This document shows, piece by piece, positions 18,097 to 27,358 of a DNA stretch of 64,000 nt. Source of the stretch: Janthinobacterium sp. TB1-E2 (GTDB taxonomy: Bacteria; Pseudomonadota; Gammaproteobacteria; Burkholderiales; Burkholderiaceae_D). A program made the translations under genes and the position numbers. How positions within the stretch are numbered: position 1 is the first letter of the stretch; the number at the start of each line of letters is the position of its first letter. The notes under the pieces were generated by a model. It saw only the letters and a program-made list of their open reading frames with translations, was not told where the DNA came from and searched no databases. The DNA lies in NCBI RefSeq assembly GCF_036885605.1, contig NZ_CP142523.1, forward strand, positions 4,898,001 through 4,962,000, in the 5' to 3' direction.

Positions 18097-19635
18097 ATGG
18101 AGCTGCGCATCCTGATCTACGCGCCTGCCGGCCAGGATGCCGCCCTGGCCGGCACGGTATTGGCAGGCAGCGCCATCGCCAGCCACGCCTGCCGCTCGCC
18201 CGGCGAACTGGCCGAGCAGCTGGCGCTGGGCGCCGGCGGCGTGCTGACGGTGGACGAGGCCTTGCATGCGGGCGTCTACGCCGTGCTCGACGCTTATACC
18301 CGCCAGCAGCCGGACTGGTCCGACTTGCCGATCACCGTGCTGACGCACGCGCGGCTCGATTCCCTGCCCTTGCGGCAAGCCATTGCCACCCTGGGCAACC
18401 TGACCCTGCTGGAACGCCCCGTCCACATCCTGACCCTGATCACCTCGGCCCACGCCATGCTGCGCGCGCGCCAGCGCCAGTACCAGGTGCGCGAGACGCA
18501 GCGGCGCAAGGATGAATTCATTGCCAGCCTCGGGCATGAACTGCGCAATCCGCTGGCGCCCATCAAGTCGTCGGTGGCCCTGCTCAAGCACCTGTTTCCC
18601 GCATCGGAGCAGGTCGGCAAGCTGAGCGACGTGATCGAGCGCCAGGTGACGCACCTGACGCGGCTGGTGGATGACTTGCTCGACGTGGCGCGCATCACCA
18701 GCGGCAAGGTAGTGCTGCAGCGCAAGGAATTTGAGCTGCAGCAAGTGCTCGAGCATGTCATCGAACTGTGCCAGCCTGCGGCCAGCAGCCGGCACATCGG
18801 CCTCACGCTGGAATTGCCGCCACATGCCGTGACCTTGCACGCCGACTATGCCAGGGTGGTGCAGATCTTTTCCAATATCGTCTCGAATGCCGTGAAGTTC
18901 ACACAGGACGGCGGACACATCAACATGACGGCGCGCCTGGCGCAGGGCCAGTTGCAAGTGATGGTCGAAGACAATGGCATCGGCATCGACCCGGATACCA
19001 TTGCGCGCATCTTTTCCATGTTCGAACAGGGACGCACGGTGACAGGCCAGATAAAAAGTGGCCTGGGCATCGGATTGAGTCTGGCGCGCCAATTTGCCGA
19101 AATGCATGGCGGCAGCATCGAGGCCTACAGCGATGGCGCCGGGCGGGGCAGCCGCTTCATCGTCACCTTGCCGGCCAGCGCCGGTGGCGCCCCGGCCGCC
19201 ATGCCGGCCTCCAGGAACGACGCGCCCGTGAGCGCGGGCCAGCCCGTACAAGTGCTGGTGGTGGACGATAACCGCGACGCGGCCGATTCCCTGCAAAGCC
19301 TGTTCCAGCTCGAAGGTTATGCGGCCCAGGTCGCGTACGGCGGCGCGCAGGCGCTGGCGGCCGTCGAGCTGGCGTGGCCGCAACTGGTCGTGATGGATCT
19401 GGGGATGCCGGACATGGATGGCTACGAAGCGGCGCGCCAGATCCGCCAGCGCGCGCACGGGCGCGACGTGCTGATGATCGCCCTGACAGGCTGGGGCCAG
19501 GGCGAAGCGCGCGCACGGACCGAGCAAGCCGGTTTCGACCATCACCTGACGAAACCGGTGGACTTCGACGCCATCGCCGCCCTGCTGGAACAGCACCTGG
19601 CGCAGCGGACGGCGGCCGCTACGCAGACGCAGTAG
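18097..19635 (+). CDS. Hybrid histidine kinase with C-terminal receiver
   Basis: The 512-residue protein is soluble, with no membrane helix. Residues 1-125 resemble a degenerate receiver without a clear phospho-acceptor Asp. HisKA follows, with SLGHELRNPL (phospho-His147), then HATPase_c with VSNAVKFT, DNGIGID and GLGIGLSLA, and a receiver domain with VLVVDDNRDAADSL and VVMDLGMPDMDG (Asp434). It probably autophosphorylates and passes phosphate to its own receiver. It starts 7 bp after the KaiC-like gene, so the two should work together, with the ATPase perhaps controlling kinase state. No output domain is present, so a separate partner regulator is expected. Confidence 0.92.
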   Translation: MELRILIYAPAGQDAALAGTVLAGSAIASHACRSPGELAEQLALGAGGVLTVDEALHAGVYAVLDAYTRQQPDWSDLPITVLTHARLDSLPLRQAIATLGNLTLLERPVHILTLITSAHAMLRARQRQYQVRETQRRKDEFIASLGHELRNPLAPIKSSVALLKHLFPASEQVGKLSDVIERQVTHLTRLVDDLLDVARITSGKVVLQRKEFELQQVLEHVIELCQPAASSRHIGLTLELPPHAVTLHADYARVVQIFSNIVSNAVKFTQDGGHINMTARLAQGQLQVMVEDNGIGIDPDTIARIFSMFEQGRTVTGQIKSGLGIGLSLARQFAEMHGGSIEAYSDGAGRGSRFIVTLPASAGGAPAAMPASRNDAPVSAGQPVQVLVVDDNRDAADSLQSLFQLEGYAAQVAYGGAQALAAVELAWPQLVVMDLGMPDMDGYEAARQIRQRAHGRDVLMIALTGWGQGEARARTEQAGFDHHLTKPVDFDAIAALLEQHLAQRTAAATQTQ

Positions 19636-19638
19636 CGA

Positions 19639-21525
19639 TTACTTCCACTTGCCGCGCAATTCCTGCACCTTCTGTTGCAGCAACTCCGGCGTGGCGGCCT
19701 CGGGCGCCACGGGTACGCCGACGGCCAGTGACAGACGCGAGCGCAGGCCCGCCTTGAAGGCGCGCTCGAACAAATGGCCATTGCGATGGCTCAACAAATG
19801 TCCCCACAAGCCGCGCAGCGCCAGCGGAATCACGGGCACCTTGCTGCGCTCGACGATTTTGGCGATGCCCCCCTTGAATTCGCTGATCTGTCCCGTGCGC
19901 GTCAGCTTGCCTTCGGGGAAGATGCACACGAGCTCGCCCTCGTGCAGCGCTTGCGCGATATCGATGAAAGCCTTTTCCATCAGGAAAGGATCTTCCTTGG
20001 CGGGCGCAATGGGGATCGCCTTGGCCGTGCGGAAAATCCAGCCCATCAGCGGCATCTTGAAGATGCGGTGGTCCATGACGAAACGGATGGGGCGGGGGCT
20101 GGCCGCCATAATGACGATGGCGTCCACATAGCTCACATGGTTGCACACCAGCACGGCTGCCCCTTCCGTCGGGATGCGCTCGCCATCGACGACTTTGACA
20201 CGGTGCACGGTCTGGATGAGTATCCATGCGAGGAAGCGCATGAGGAATTCCGGCACCAGCGAGAAGATGTAGGCGGCCACCAGCGCATTGAGGATCGCCG
20301 TGACGAGGAACAGTTCGGGGATGGTAAAGCCCTTGCCCAGCAGCACGATGGCCACGCCGGCGGCCGCCACCATGAACAGGGCGTTGAGAATATTCATGCC
20401 GGCGATCGTGCGCGAAATGTGTTTCGGGTCGCAGCGCGTCTGGATCAGGGCGAACAGGGGCACGATGAAGAAACCGCCGAAGACGCCGATCATGACGATG
20501 TCGATCAGAATACGCGGCACGCCCGCCTGGCTAACGAACGCCAGCGCATCGACCACTTGCGTATTCGCATACGCATTGCTGGCGAAATACAGGTCGATGC
20601 CGAACAGCGACAGGCCGATGGAGCCGAACGGCACCAGGCCGATCTCGATCTTGTGGCCGGACAACCTTTCACACAGCAGGGAGCCCGTGCCGATGCCGAC
20701 GGAAAACACGGTCAGCAGCAGCACGAACACGCTGTGGTCGCCATGCAGGAAGTCCTTCGAGTAGACGGGAAACTGGGCCAGGATCAGCGCGCCGTAAAAC
20801 CAGAACCACGAATTGCCCAGCATGGCCAGGAAAACGGGACGGTTCTTGCGCGAAAAATTCAGATTGCGGAACGATTCGGCGACAAAATTCAGGCTCACCG
20901 TCAAGTCCGGCTCGGGCGCGGGCGTGCGCGGCACGCGGTAGCTGGCGATCAGGCCGAACACGGCCACGGCAATCGTCGCGCCGGCCACCAATTCCACGCC
21001 CAGCGGCTTGTGCACGATCAGCACGGCGCCGAGGATTTCACCCAGCAAGATGCCGACAAACGTGCCCATCTCGATCAGGCCATTGCCGCCGACCAATTCC
21101 TCGGGTTTCAGTTGCTGCGGCAGGTAGGCATACTTGACGGGGCCGAACAGGGTCGAATGTACACCCATGCCGACCACGGCGGCCACCAGCAGCCACAGGG
21201 TGTGCGTCATCCAGCCAGCGGCGGCCACGGCCATGATGGCCAGTTCCATCCATTTCACGAAGCGGGCCAGGCCCGCCTTTTCGAACTTGTCGGCCAGCTG
21301 GCCCGCCGTGGCCGAAAACACGACGTAGGGCAGGATGAACAGGCCGGGGATCAAATTGGTGATGGTGGACGGGTCGAGCGTGGTCCAGCTCAGCGCATCG
21401 TAGGCGAGGATCACCATCAGGGCCGTCTTGAACAGATTGTCGTTGAAGGCGCCAAAGAACTGGGTCCAGAAGAAGGGCCCGAAACGGCGCTGCGACAATA
21501 AGGAAAACTGGCTGCTTTGACTCAT
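19639..21525 (-). CDS. MFS lysophospholipid transporter (LplT-like) fused to a PlsC acyltransferase
   Basis: The first 400 residues or so form a 12-helix MFS transporter resembling LplT: FFWTQFFGAFNDNLFKTALMVI near the start and GIFGGFFIVPLFALIQ-like motifs later. The last 190 form a 1-acyl-glycerophosphate acyltransferase domain, with NHVSYVD (HX4D) and FPEGKLTRTG. In E. coli LplT works with Aas, a PlsC plus acyl-ACP synthetase fusion, to import and re-acylate lysophospholipids at the inner membrane. The synthetase domain is absent here. The start MSQSSQF was chosen; ATG 21543 is an alternative. The gene converges with the kinase gene, with 3 bp between stops. Confidence 0.9.
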   Translation of the reverse strand: MSQSSQFSLLSQRRFGPFFWTQFFGAFNDNLFKTALMVILAYDALSWTTLDPSTITNLIPGLFILPYVVFSATAGQLADKFEKAGLARFVKWMELAIMAVAAAGWMTHTLWLLVAAVVGMGVHSTLFGPVKYAYLPQQLKPEELVGGNGLIEMGTFVGILLGEILGAVLIVHKPLGVELVAGATIAVAVFGLIASYRVPRTPAPEPDLTVSLNFVAESFRNLNFSRKNRPVFLAMLGNSWFWFYGALILAQFPVYSKDFLHGDHSVFVLLLTVFSVGIGTGSLLCERLSGHKIEIGLVPFGSIGLSLFGIDLYFASNAYANTQVVDALAFVSQAGVPRILIDIVMIGVFGGFFIVPLFALIQTRCDPKHISRTIAGMNILNALFMVAAAGVAIVLLGKGFTIPELFLVTAILNALVAAYIFSLVPEFLMRFLAWILIQTVHRVKVVDGERIPTEGAAVLVCNHVSYVDAIVIMAASPRPIRFVMDHRIFKMPLMGWIFRTAKAIPIAPAKEDPFLMEKAFIDIAQALHEGELVCIFPEGKLTRTGQISEFKGGIAKIVERSKVPVIPLALRGLWGHLLSHRNGHLFERAFKAGLRSRLSLAVGVPVAPEAATPELLQQKVQELRGKWK

Positions 21526-21756
21526 GGCATGGGGAACCGGCAATTAAGGAATTGCTAAAATACAGCACTATCTTGCGCACGACAATCTGAATGTCGCCAT
21601 CTTGCTTAGCGTCAATACGGAAAGCGCCGCACCGCGCCATGCTGGCCCCGCACCTGACGCCTTACCCCTACACAACAAAAACGCCCATTTCTTGATAATA
21701 AGGTAATGTGCGCATACTGCGGAGTCTTCGCCCCGCCCCTCCAGGAAAGCTGACCC

Positions 21757-24700
21757 ATGTTTGGATTGATAACGCTGTTCATCCTTGGCGTGCTGATCAC
21801 CGGCTTCGTGCTGGTGCTGCAGTACCGCAGAAAAGTGGCGGATCTGGAATTGCTGACGGCGCGCCTGCGCAAGGAAGTCGACGGCATACAGCAGCGCCTG
21901 CTAACCTTGGAAGGCCAGGACGTAGCGCCAGCTGCCGCGCCTGCCGTGCCCGCTGCCGTTGCGCCAGTAACAGTGCCGACGCCCGTTTCCGTGCCTGCAC
22001 CGGCGCCGGTGCAGGTGTCGAAGGCAGCCGTGATCGAACCGGTCGAGCTGGCAAAGGCCGCGCCGGCCGCGCCCGTGCCGCCGAAGCCATCGCCACCCAC
22101 ACCACAGGCTCCCGCCAAACCCGCCCCCGCTGCCCCTGCTGCCCCCAACACTCCGTCCTGGATCGCGCACCCGGACGGCCTCGTTGCCAAGGCGAAGAAC
22201 TGGCTGTTCACGGGTAACCTGGTTGCCAAGCTGGGCTTGATGATTCTGTTCCTCGGCGTCAGCTTCCTGCTCAAATACGTGTCGGCGCAGGTGACCGTGC
22301 CCATCGAGCTGCGCCTGGCAGGCATCGCGCTGGCCGACATCGCCCTGCTGGCCTGGGCCTGGCGCATCCGCATCAAACGCCCCGGCATCAGCTTGCCGCT
22401 GCAGGGCACGGCGCTGGCGATCTTGATGCTGGTGACGTTTGGCGCCTTCCGCCTGTATGATCTGATCCCGGCGGGCCTGGCGTTTGCCGTGCTGTTCGTG
22501 CTGACGGCGTTCACGTGCTTGCTGGCCGTGCTGCAAAACGCCGTCTGGCTGGCCGTCTTCGGCATCGTCGGCGGCTTTGCCGTGCCCCTGCTCGTCTCGA
22601 CGGGCAGCGGCAACCATATCGGCCTGTTCAGCTATTACGCGCTGCTCAATGCGGGCGTCTTCGCCATCGCCCTGAAACGCGCCTGGCGCGTCCTGAATAT
22701 ACTGAGCTTTGGCTTTACCTTTGTCGTTGCCACCACCTGGGGCTTGCTGCGCTACACGCCCGAGCACTACCTGTCGACGCAGCTGTTCCTGATCCTGTTC
22801 GTGCTGTTCTATATCGGTATCGCGATTGCCTACTGCGCGCGCCAGGCGCCGCGCTTGAAACACTATGTGGACGGCACCCTCGTGTTTGGCACGCCGCTGG
22901 CGGCCATGGGCCTGCAATACGGCCTGGTGCGGCACTTCGAGTTTGGCCTGGCGTTTTCCGCGCTGCTCGGCGGCTTGACCTACACGGGACTGGCCGTGGC
23001 CCTGTGGCGCCGCGCAGGTTTCAAACTGCTGGCCGAAGCCTTCCTCGCGCTGGGCATCGTCTTCGGCACCCTGGCCATCCCGTTCGCCCTCGATGGCCGC
23101 TGGACGTCCGCCGCCTGGGCGCTGGAAGGCGCGGGCATCGTCTGGGTCGGCTTGCGCCAGCGCCAGACCCTGGCCTGGGTCTTCGGCCTGCTGGTGCAGG
23201 GGGCCGCCTGGCTGGCCTTCCTCGGCGCCATGCAGGGACTCAATACGGCAGCGGCCCTGCAAGCCAACATCTGGCTCGGCTGCGCGCTGCTGGCGGCCGC
23301 CGCGCTGGTGATGGCCTACAATTTCCGCCGCCACGCCAGCCATTTGCATCCTGAATTCATGAGCAGCCTGTCCGTGCTGTTCCTGACGGCCGCCACGGCC
23401 TGGCTGCTGGGCGGCATCTGGAGCGAAATCCTGCTACGCACGGATGCCGCCACGCAACTGAACCTGCTCACCGTCAGCGCGCTGGCGGTAGCAGCCCTGC
23501 TGGCGGCGCTGGCGCGGCGCGAACAATGGCATGCGCCGCGCGCCCTGCTGCTGGCCGTACAGGTACTGGCCGGCATGGTCATGCTCAGCCGCGCCAGCTG
23601 GGCCTGGGACCAGCATCCGGCCAACCTGTTCGACGGCTCCTTCCTCAGCGCCCTGCTGCTGGGCGCCGCCGCCTTTGCCAGCGCCCGCTTCCTTGCGCTG
23701 CGCGCACGCGGCGGCGACGCGCTGCTGGCGCTGGCAGCGCGTCCCCTGCTGGTCTGGAGCGGCTTGCTGTGGTTTGCCGCCATCCTCGTGCCGTTCACCA
23801 GCTGGCTGCTGCGCCTGATCGACGGCGACCTGAGCATGCAGCCGTACGCGGGCGAGCACTGGCTGGCGCTGTACCTGATCGCCGTGTCCGTCACGACACC
23901 CGTGTTCGCCATTGTGGCGCGGCGCCTCGATTGGCCGCAGCTGCGCTGGTTCACCGTGGCCGCCTGGCTCGGCCTGGGCCTGTGGAGCGCCAACCTGCTG
24001 CTGGCACTGTACCTGCGCGACTATCTGCTGACGGGCTTGAGCTGGCTGGCCCTGGCCGGCGCGCTGGCGGCCGGCGAATACCTGCTGCAGGCCTGGCCGA
24101 AAGCCGGCTGGCAACTCGACGTGCGTGCGCTGCGGCTCTTGCATACCCTGCGCACGGCCGCGCCATGGCTGATGCTGTGGCCCGTGGGCGCCATGCATGT
24201 CAACGCCTGGCTGGCACAGCATGAAGACAGCGTGAGCCCCGCCTGGGCCCGCTACTTGCCGGCCTGGGTCATGATGCTGGTACTGGCCTGGCTGATCCGC
24301 CGCTGCCGTGCCGGCGTCTGGCCGGTGGCACCGATTGCCGAGTGGTACCAGCGCACCCTGATACCGCTGGGTGCGCTCTGGTCGCTGCTGCTGATCGCCG
24401 CGTGGAACATCTTCGACGATGGCGCCATGGCGCCGCTGCCCTACTTGCCGCTGCTCAATCCGCTGGACTTGAGCACGGGCTTTGCCGTGCTGCTGGCCAT
24501 TGCCAGCTACCGTTTGCTGCCGGCGAAGCAGTTGCCGCTGCCCGCCCTGTGGCAGGCGCGCTTGCCCGTCGTGGCCGCGTGCTTGCTGTATGTGTGGTTC
24601 AACCTGATGCTGCTGCGCACGGTGTCGCACTATGTCGGCGTGCCCTATACCTTTGACGCCATGCTGGCCTCGCAGTTCGTGCAAGCGATGCTGTCGCTCG

Positions 24701-24957
24701 TGTGGAGCGTCACGGCCCTGCTGCTGATGCGCCACGCGGCGCGCCAGCAGCGGCGCCAGCAATGGAGCATGGGTGCCGTGCTGCTGGGGCTGGTAGTTGT
24801 GAAACTGTTCCTGATCGACCTGTCCAACGTGGGCGGCATCGAACGCATCGTATCCTTCGTGGGTGTCGGCTTGCTGATGGTCTTGATCGGCTACCTGGCG
24901 CCCTTCCCCAAGGCTGCCGCAGCAGCGCCAGCCGAACCGCAACAGGGAGCAGCATGA
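21757..24957 (+). CDS. DUF2339 large polytopic membrane protein
   Basis: The 1066-residue protein starts with one membrane helix (LITLFILGVLITGFVLVLQY), then a short coiled coil (LELLTARLRKEVDGIQQRLL). A long Pro/Ala/Val linker (about residues 52-130) follows, then more than 20 hydrophobic helices. The phrase NWLFTGNLVAKLGLMILFLG marks the start of the DUF2339 domain. The function of this family is not established. An envelope role is likely from topology. Its TGA overlaps the ATG of the DUF3999 gene downstream, and this pairing recurs in other proteobacteria, suggesting a joint task. Confidence 0.9.
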   Translation: MFGLITLFILGVLITGFVLVLQYRRKVADLELLTARLRKEVDGIQQRLLTLEGQDVAPAAAPAVPAAVAPVTVPTPVSVPAPAPVQVSKAAVIEPVELAKAAPAAPVPPKPSPPTPQAPAKPAPAAPAAPNTPSWIAHPDGLVAKAKNWLFTGNLVAKLGLMILFLGVSFLLKYVSAQVTVPIELRLAGIALADIALLAWAWRIRIKRPGISLPLQGTALAILMLVTFGAFRLYDLIPAGLAFAVLFVLTAFTCLLAVLQNAVWLAVFGIVGGFAVPLLVSTGSGNHIGLFSYYALLNAGVFAIALKRAWRVLNILSFGFTFVVATTWGLLRYTPEHYLSTQLFLILFVLFYIGIAIAYCARQAPRLKHYVDGTLVFGTPLAAMGLQYGLVRHFEFGLAFSALLGGLTYTGLAVALWRRAGFKLLAEAFLALGIVFGTLAIPFALDGRWTSAAWALEGAGIVWVGLRQRQTLAWVFGLLVQGAAWLAFLGAMQGLNTAAALQANIWLGCALLAAAALVMAYNFRRHASHLHPEFMSSLSVLFLTAATAWLLGGIWSEILLRTDAATQLNLLTVSALAVAALLAALARREQWHAPRALLLAVQVLAGMVMLSRASWAWDQHPANLFDGSFLSALLLGAAAFASARFLALRARGGDALLALAARPLLVWSGLLWFAAILVPFTSWLLRLIDGDLSMQPYAGEHWLALYLIAVSVTTPVFAIVARRLDWPQLRWFTVAAWLGLGLWSANLLLALYLRDYLLTGLSWLALAGALAAGEYLLQAWPKAGWQLDVRALRLLHTLRTAAPWLMLWPVGAMHVNAWLAQHEDSVSPAWARYLPAWVMMLVLAWLIRRCRAGVWPVAPIAEWYQRTLIPLGALWSLLLIAAWNIFDDGAMAPLPYLPLLNPLDLSTGFAVLLAIASYRLLPAKQLPLPALWQARLPVVAACLLYVWFNLMLLRTVSHYVGVPYTFDAMLASQFVQAMLSLVWSVTALLLMRHAARQQRRQQWSMGAVLLGLVVVKLFLIDLSNVGGIERIVSFVGVGLLMVLIGYLAPFPKAAAAAPAEPQQGAA

Positions 24958-26417
24958 AAACAAGCACACTCATGTTCGGCATCGTGTTGATGGCAGGCGC
25001 CGCGCTGGCCGCGCCTGGCCAGGACAGGCCACAGGACTACGGCTGGAGCATCGCGTTGACGCCGCAGCCCGGTGCCGGCCTGAGCCGCATAAGCGTCCCC
25101 ACCGACGTGTACCTGCATGCGCGCTCGGCCAGCCTGGCCGACGTGCGCCTGTTCGACAGTACCGGCAAGCCACTGGCCTTCGCTCTGACGGCCCCGCCCG
25201 CGCAATCGCGCACGCAGCGCGACACGCTTGCCATGCGCATCTTTCCCGTCACCGGCAAGAACATCGGTTACTACGAACTGGACAACGTGGATATCCGGAC
25301 CGGCAATGACGGCCGCCTGCTGTCCGTCACGGCGCGTGGCGGCAGTACGCTCGATGCGGCGCCGGGCTTGCAAGGGTTGATCCTCGATGCGGGCCCGCCC
25401 GCCAAGGATAGCCGCATCGGCGCCCTGCAATTTACCTTGTCGCCAGGAACCGATAACTACAATGCGCAAGTACTGCTGGAAGTCAGCGACGACCTGAAAC
25501 AATGGGATGCCATCGCCACCACCACCCTGAATTGGCTGCGCAACAGCGACACGCAAACCCTGGCCAACGACCGCATCGAATTCGCTCCGCGTGCCTTCCG
25601 CTATGCGCGGCTGAGCTGGCAGTACGGCGATCCCATCACTTTCGCCGGCATCGCCGCGCAGCAGGTCAGTGTCACGGCCCTTGCCCTGCCGCGCGCCACC
25701 ATCATGCTGAAGGGGACGACAGGCAAGAGCGTCGACGAGCGCCTGTATGCCACGCCGATCGCCATTCCCGCCGACAGCATCGGCTTGCAGCTGGCTGAGG
25801 GCAACACGTCCATGCCCGTTACTCTGGGCGTGTATCACCCGGCAAGCGAAGCGCCGCGCCAGCGCCAGCGCCTGCATCTGGGCCCGCGAGCGCGCGCCAC
25901 GCAGGCCGCCGAATTCGAACCACTGCTCCACACGACGTTCTACCGTATCAGCATGGATGGCAAGGAACGGGTCTCCGGCGACTTGGCCATGCCCGTCGTG
26001 CAAACGGAGCAATGGGTGCTCCGGCCGCAATATCACAGCGGCACGAACCCGAACATCAACTCCGTCTTGCGCCTGGGATGGACACCGGCAAGCCTGGTGT
26101 TCCTGGCCAGCGGCAAGGGGCCGTATCAACTGGTCTTCGGCAGAAATGGTGCAACGCCGGCAGCGTTGCCGCTGTCGCAGGTCGCGCCCGGCTTCACGCA
26201 GGAGGAATTGCTGGCGCTGCCTGTCGCCACGGCAGCCAGGGTGGTGGCGCTGACCAGCGACGCTCCCATCGAGAAGACGCCGGACGGCGCAGGCTTGCGC
26301 CTGGCCGCCCTGTGGGCCGCACTTCTGCTGGGCGTGGCCGTGCTGGGCTTTTTCGCCTGGCGTTTGCTGTCGCAGATGAAAGAGGAACAAGGCAGCACCG
26401 ACAAGCAGCAACCTTAG
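24954..26417 (+). CDS. DUF3999 periplasmic protein with C-terminal membrane anchor
   Basis: The protein (487 residues) begins MKTSTLMFGIVLMAGAALAAPGQ, a cleavable signal peptide. It continues with beta-rich segments (SRISVPTDVYLHARSASLAD and LQFTLSPGTDNYNAQVLLEVS). It ends with one membrane helix (LAALWAALLLGVAVLGFFAW) and a short charged tail. This topology places most of it in the periplasm, tethered to the inner membrane. It matches the DUF3999 family, whose function is unknown. ATGA overlap with the DUF2339 gene shows translational coupling. Longer in-frame starts upstream are shadows within the DUF2339 gene. Confidence 0.88.
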   Translation: MKTSTLMFGIVLMAGAALAAPGQDRPQDYGWSIALTPQPGAGLSRISVPTDVYLHARSASLADVRLFDSTGKPLAFALTAPPAQSRTQRDTLAMRIFPVTGKNIGYYELDNVDIRTGNDGRLLSVTARGGSTLDAAPGLQGLILDAGPPAKDSRIGALQFTLSPGTDNYNAQVLLEVSDDLKQWDAIATTTLNWLRNSDTQTLANDRIEFAPRAFRYARLSWQYGDPITFAGIAAQQVSVTALALPRATIMLKGTTGKSVDERLYATPIAIPADSIGLQLAEGNTSMPVTLGVYHPASEAPRQRQRLHLGPRARATQAAEFEPLLHTTFYRISMDGKERVSGDLAMPVVQTEQWVLRPQYHSGTNPNINSVLRLGWTPASLVFLASGKGPYQLVFGRNGATPAALPLSQVAPGFTQEELLALPVATAARVVALTSDAPIEKTPDGAGLRLAALWAALLLGVAVLGFFAWRLLSQMKEEQGSTDKQQP

Positions 26418-26454
26418 CCACAATATCCGCCGCTTGAGCGCTGCACTCGTCAGC

Positions 26455-27198
26455 TTACTGCCGCAGCAGCGCCTTGAACGTCTGCGGCATCCAGGGACGT
26501 GCCGCCAGCATGAAGCTGATGGCCAGGCGCTCATTGCCAGGCAGGCGCGCGTCTTCCTGATGTTGCTGCGAGAATTCCACTGCCACTTGCTTCAGGCGTT
26601 CCAGCAAGGCGGCCGTGGATTTCTTCGACAGCATCACGTTCACCAGGCGCAGCAATTCCGTCTCGCCATCGAACTGCGAATTCAAGTAGTCGCCATAGGC
26701 TTCCTTTTTGAAATACGTGTGGATGGGACCGTTCGGTATCCACGCAAACGTGCGGGCCACCAGCAGTTTGACCCGGTTATTCGGCAGCAGTTCCAGAAAA
26801 CCGATCTTGTCGAGACGCAGCAGGTATTTCACGGCTTGCGCTTCGCTGATGTCATAGATGGCGACGATCTGTTCCAGCGGCAGCAAGTTCAGGGCGGAGA
26901 CGGCCACCACGAACAGCCGGGTGTCCTCGATGATTTCCTTTTCCTGCGCATAGGTCAGCCCCGTGATCAGGGTCGGCGCGGCCTGGGCTGATTGCACGGC
27001 CAGCGCCAGTTGCTGGAAATCGCTGCCGATGGCGACCAGGATCTGGTCCAGCCGTTGCAGGGTAAATTGCTTCTGCGAAAACATCCGCTTGACGCTGGCT
27101 TCGGACACGCCGATGCGCTGGGCCAGCTCGGCATACGTGACGGAGCGCGCTTTCAACAGGCGTTTCAAGGCTTCGATCAAGGCGTGGGTTTGCGGCAT
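26455..27198 (-). CDS. XRE-type helix-turn-helix transcriptional regulator
   Basis: Residues 5-60 form a Cro/C1-type HTH: LIEALKRLLKARSVTYAELAQRIGVSEASVKRMFSQ. The remaining 185 residues are a helical domain of unknown ligand (ITGLTYAQEKEIIEDTRLFV, then a winged-helix-like QAVKYLLRLDKIGFLELLPN). The total of 247 residues is longer than simple repressors, so a sensor part is likely. It is transcribed away from the two secreted paralogs. The 160-bp space between them carries two GCTAC/GTAGC palindromes, which this protein probably binds. No partner or effector can be inferred from the sequence. Confidence 0.82.
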   Translation of the reverse strand: MPQTHALIEALKRLLKARSVTYAELAQRIGVSEASVKRMFSQKQFTLQRLDQILVAIGSDFQQLALAVQSAQAAPTLITGLTYAQEKEIIEDTRLFVVAVSALNLLPLEQIVAIYDISEAQAVKYLLRLDKIGFLELLPNNRVKLLVARTFAWIPNGPIHTYFKKEAYGDYLNSQFDGETELLRLVNVMLSKKSTAALLERLKQVAVEFSQQHQEDARLPGNERLAISFMLAARPWMPQTFKALLRQ

Positions 27199-27241
27199 GC
27201 ACTTCCTTTATAAAAATAGCATCGATTCTGGCGGCAGAAAA

Positions 27242-27287
27242 GTAGCGCAATATGCTACCTGCGGTATGCCTGCCCGCTACGAGTAGC
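27242..27287. promoter_or_regulatory. Pair of GTAGC/GCTAC palindromes between divergent genes
   Basis: GTAGC (27242-27246) and GCTAC (27254-27258) form one inverted repeat. GCTAC (27276-27280) and GTAGC (27283-27287) form another. The centres are about 31 bp apart, close to three helical turns, so both sites would face the same side of the DNA. They lie between the HTH regulator and the secreted-protein gene and are the best operator candidates for that regulator. Confidence 0.5.
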
Positions 27288-27358
27288 GTATTCATTGACC
27301 AATTGCCCACAGTCTACAATGATGGCGTTGCCACTTGGCACACTTGAAGGAGAAACAC

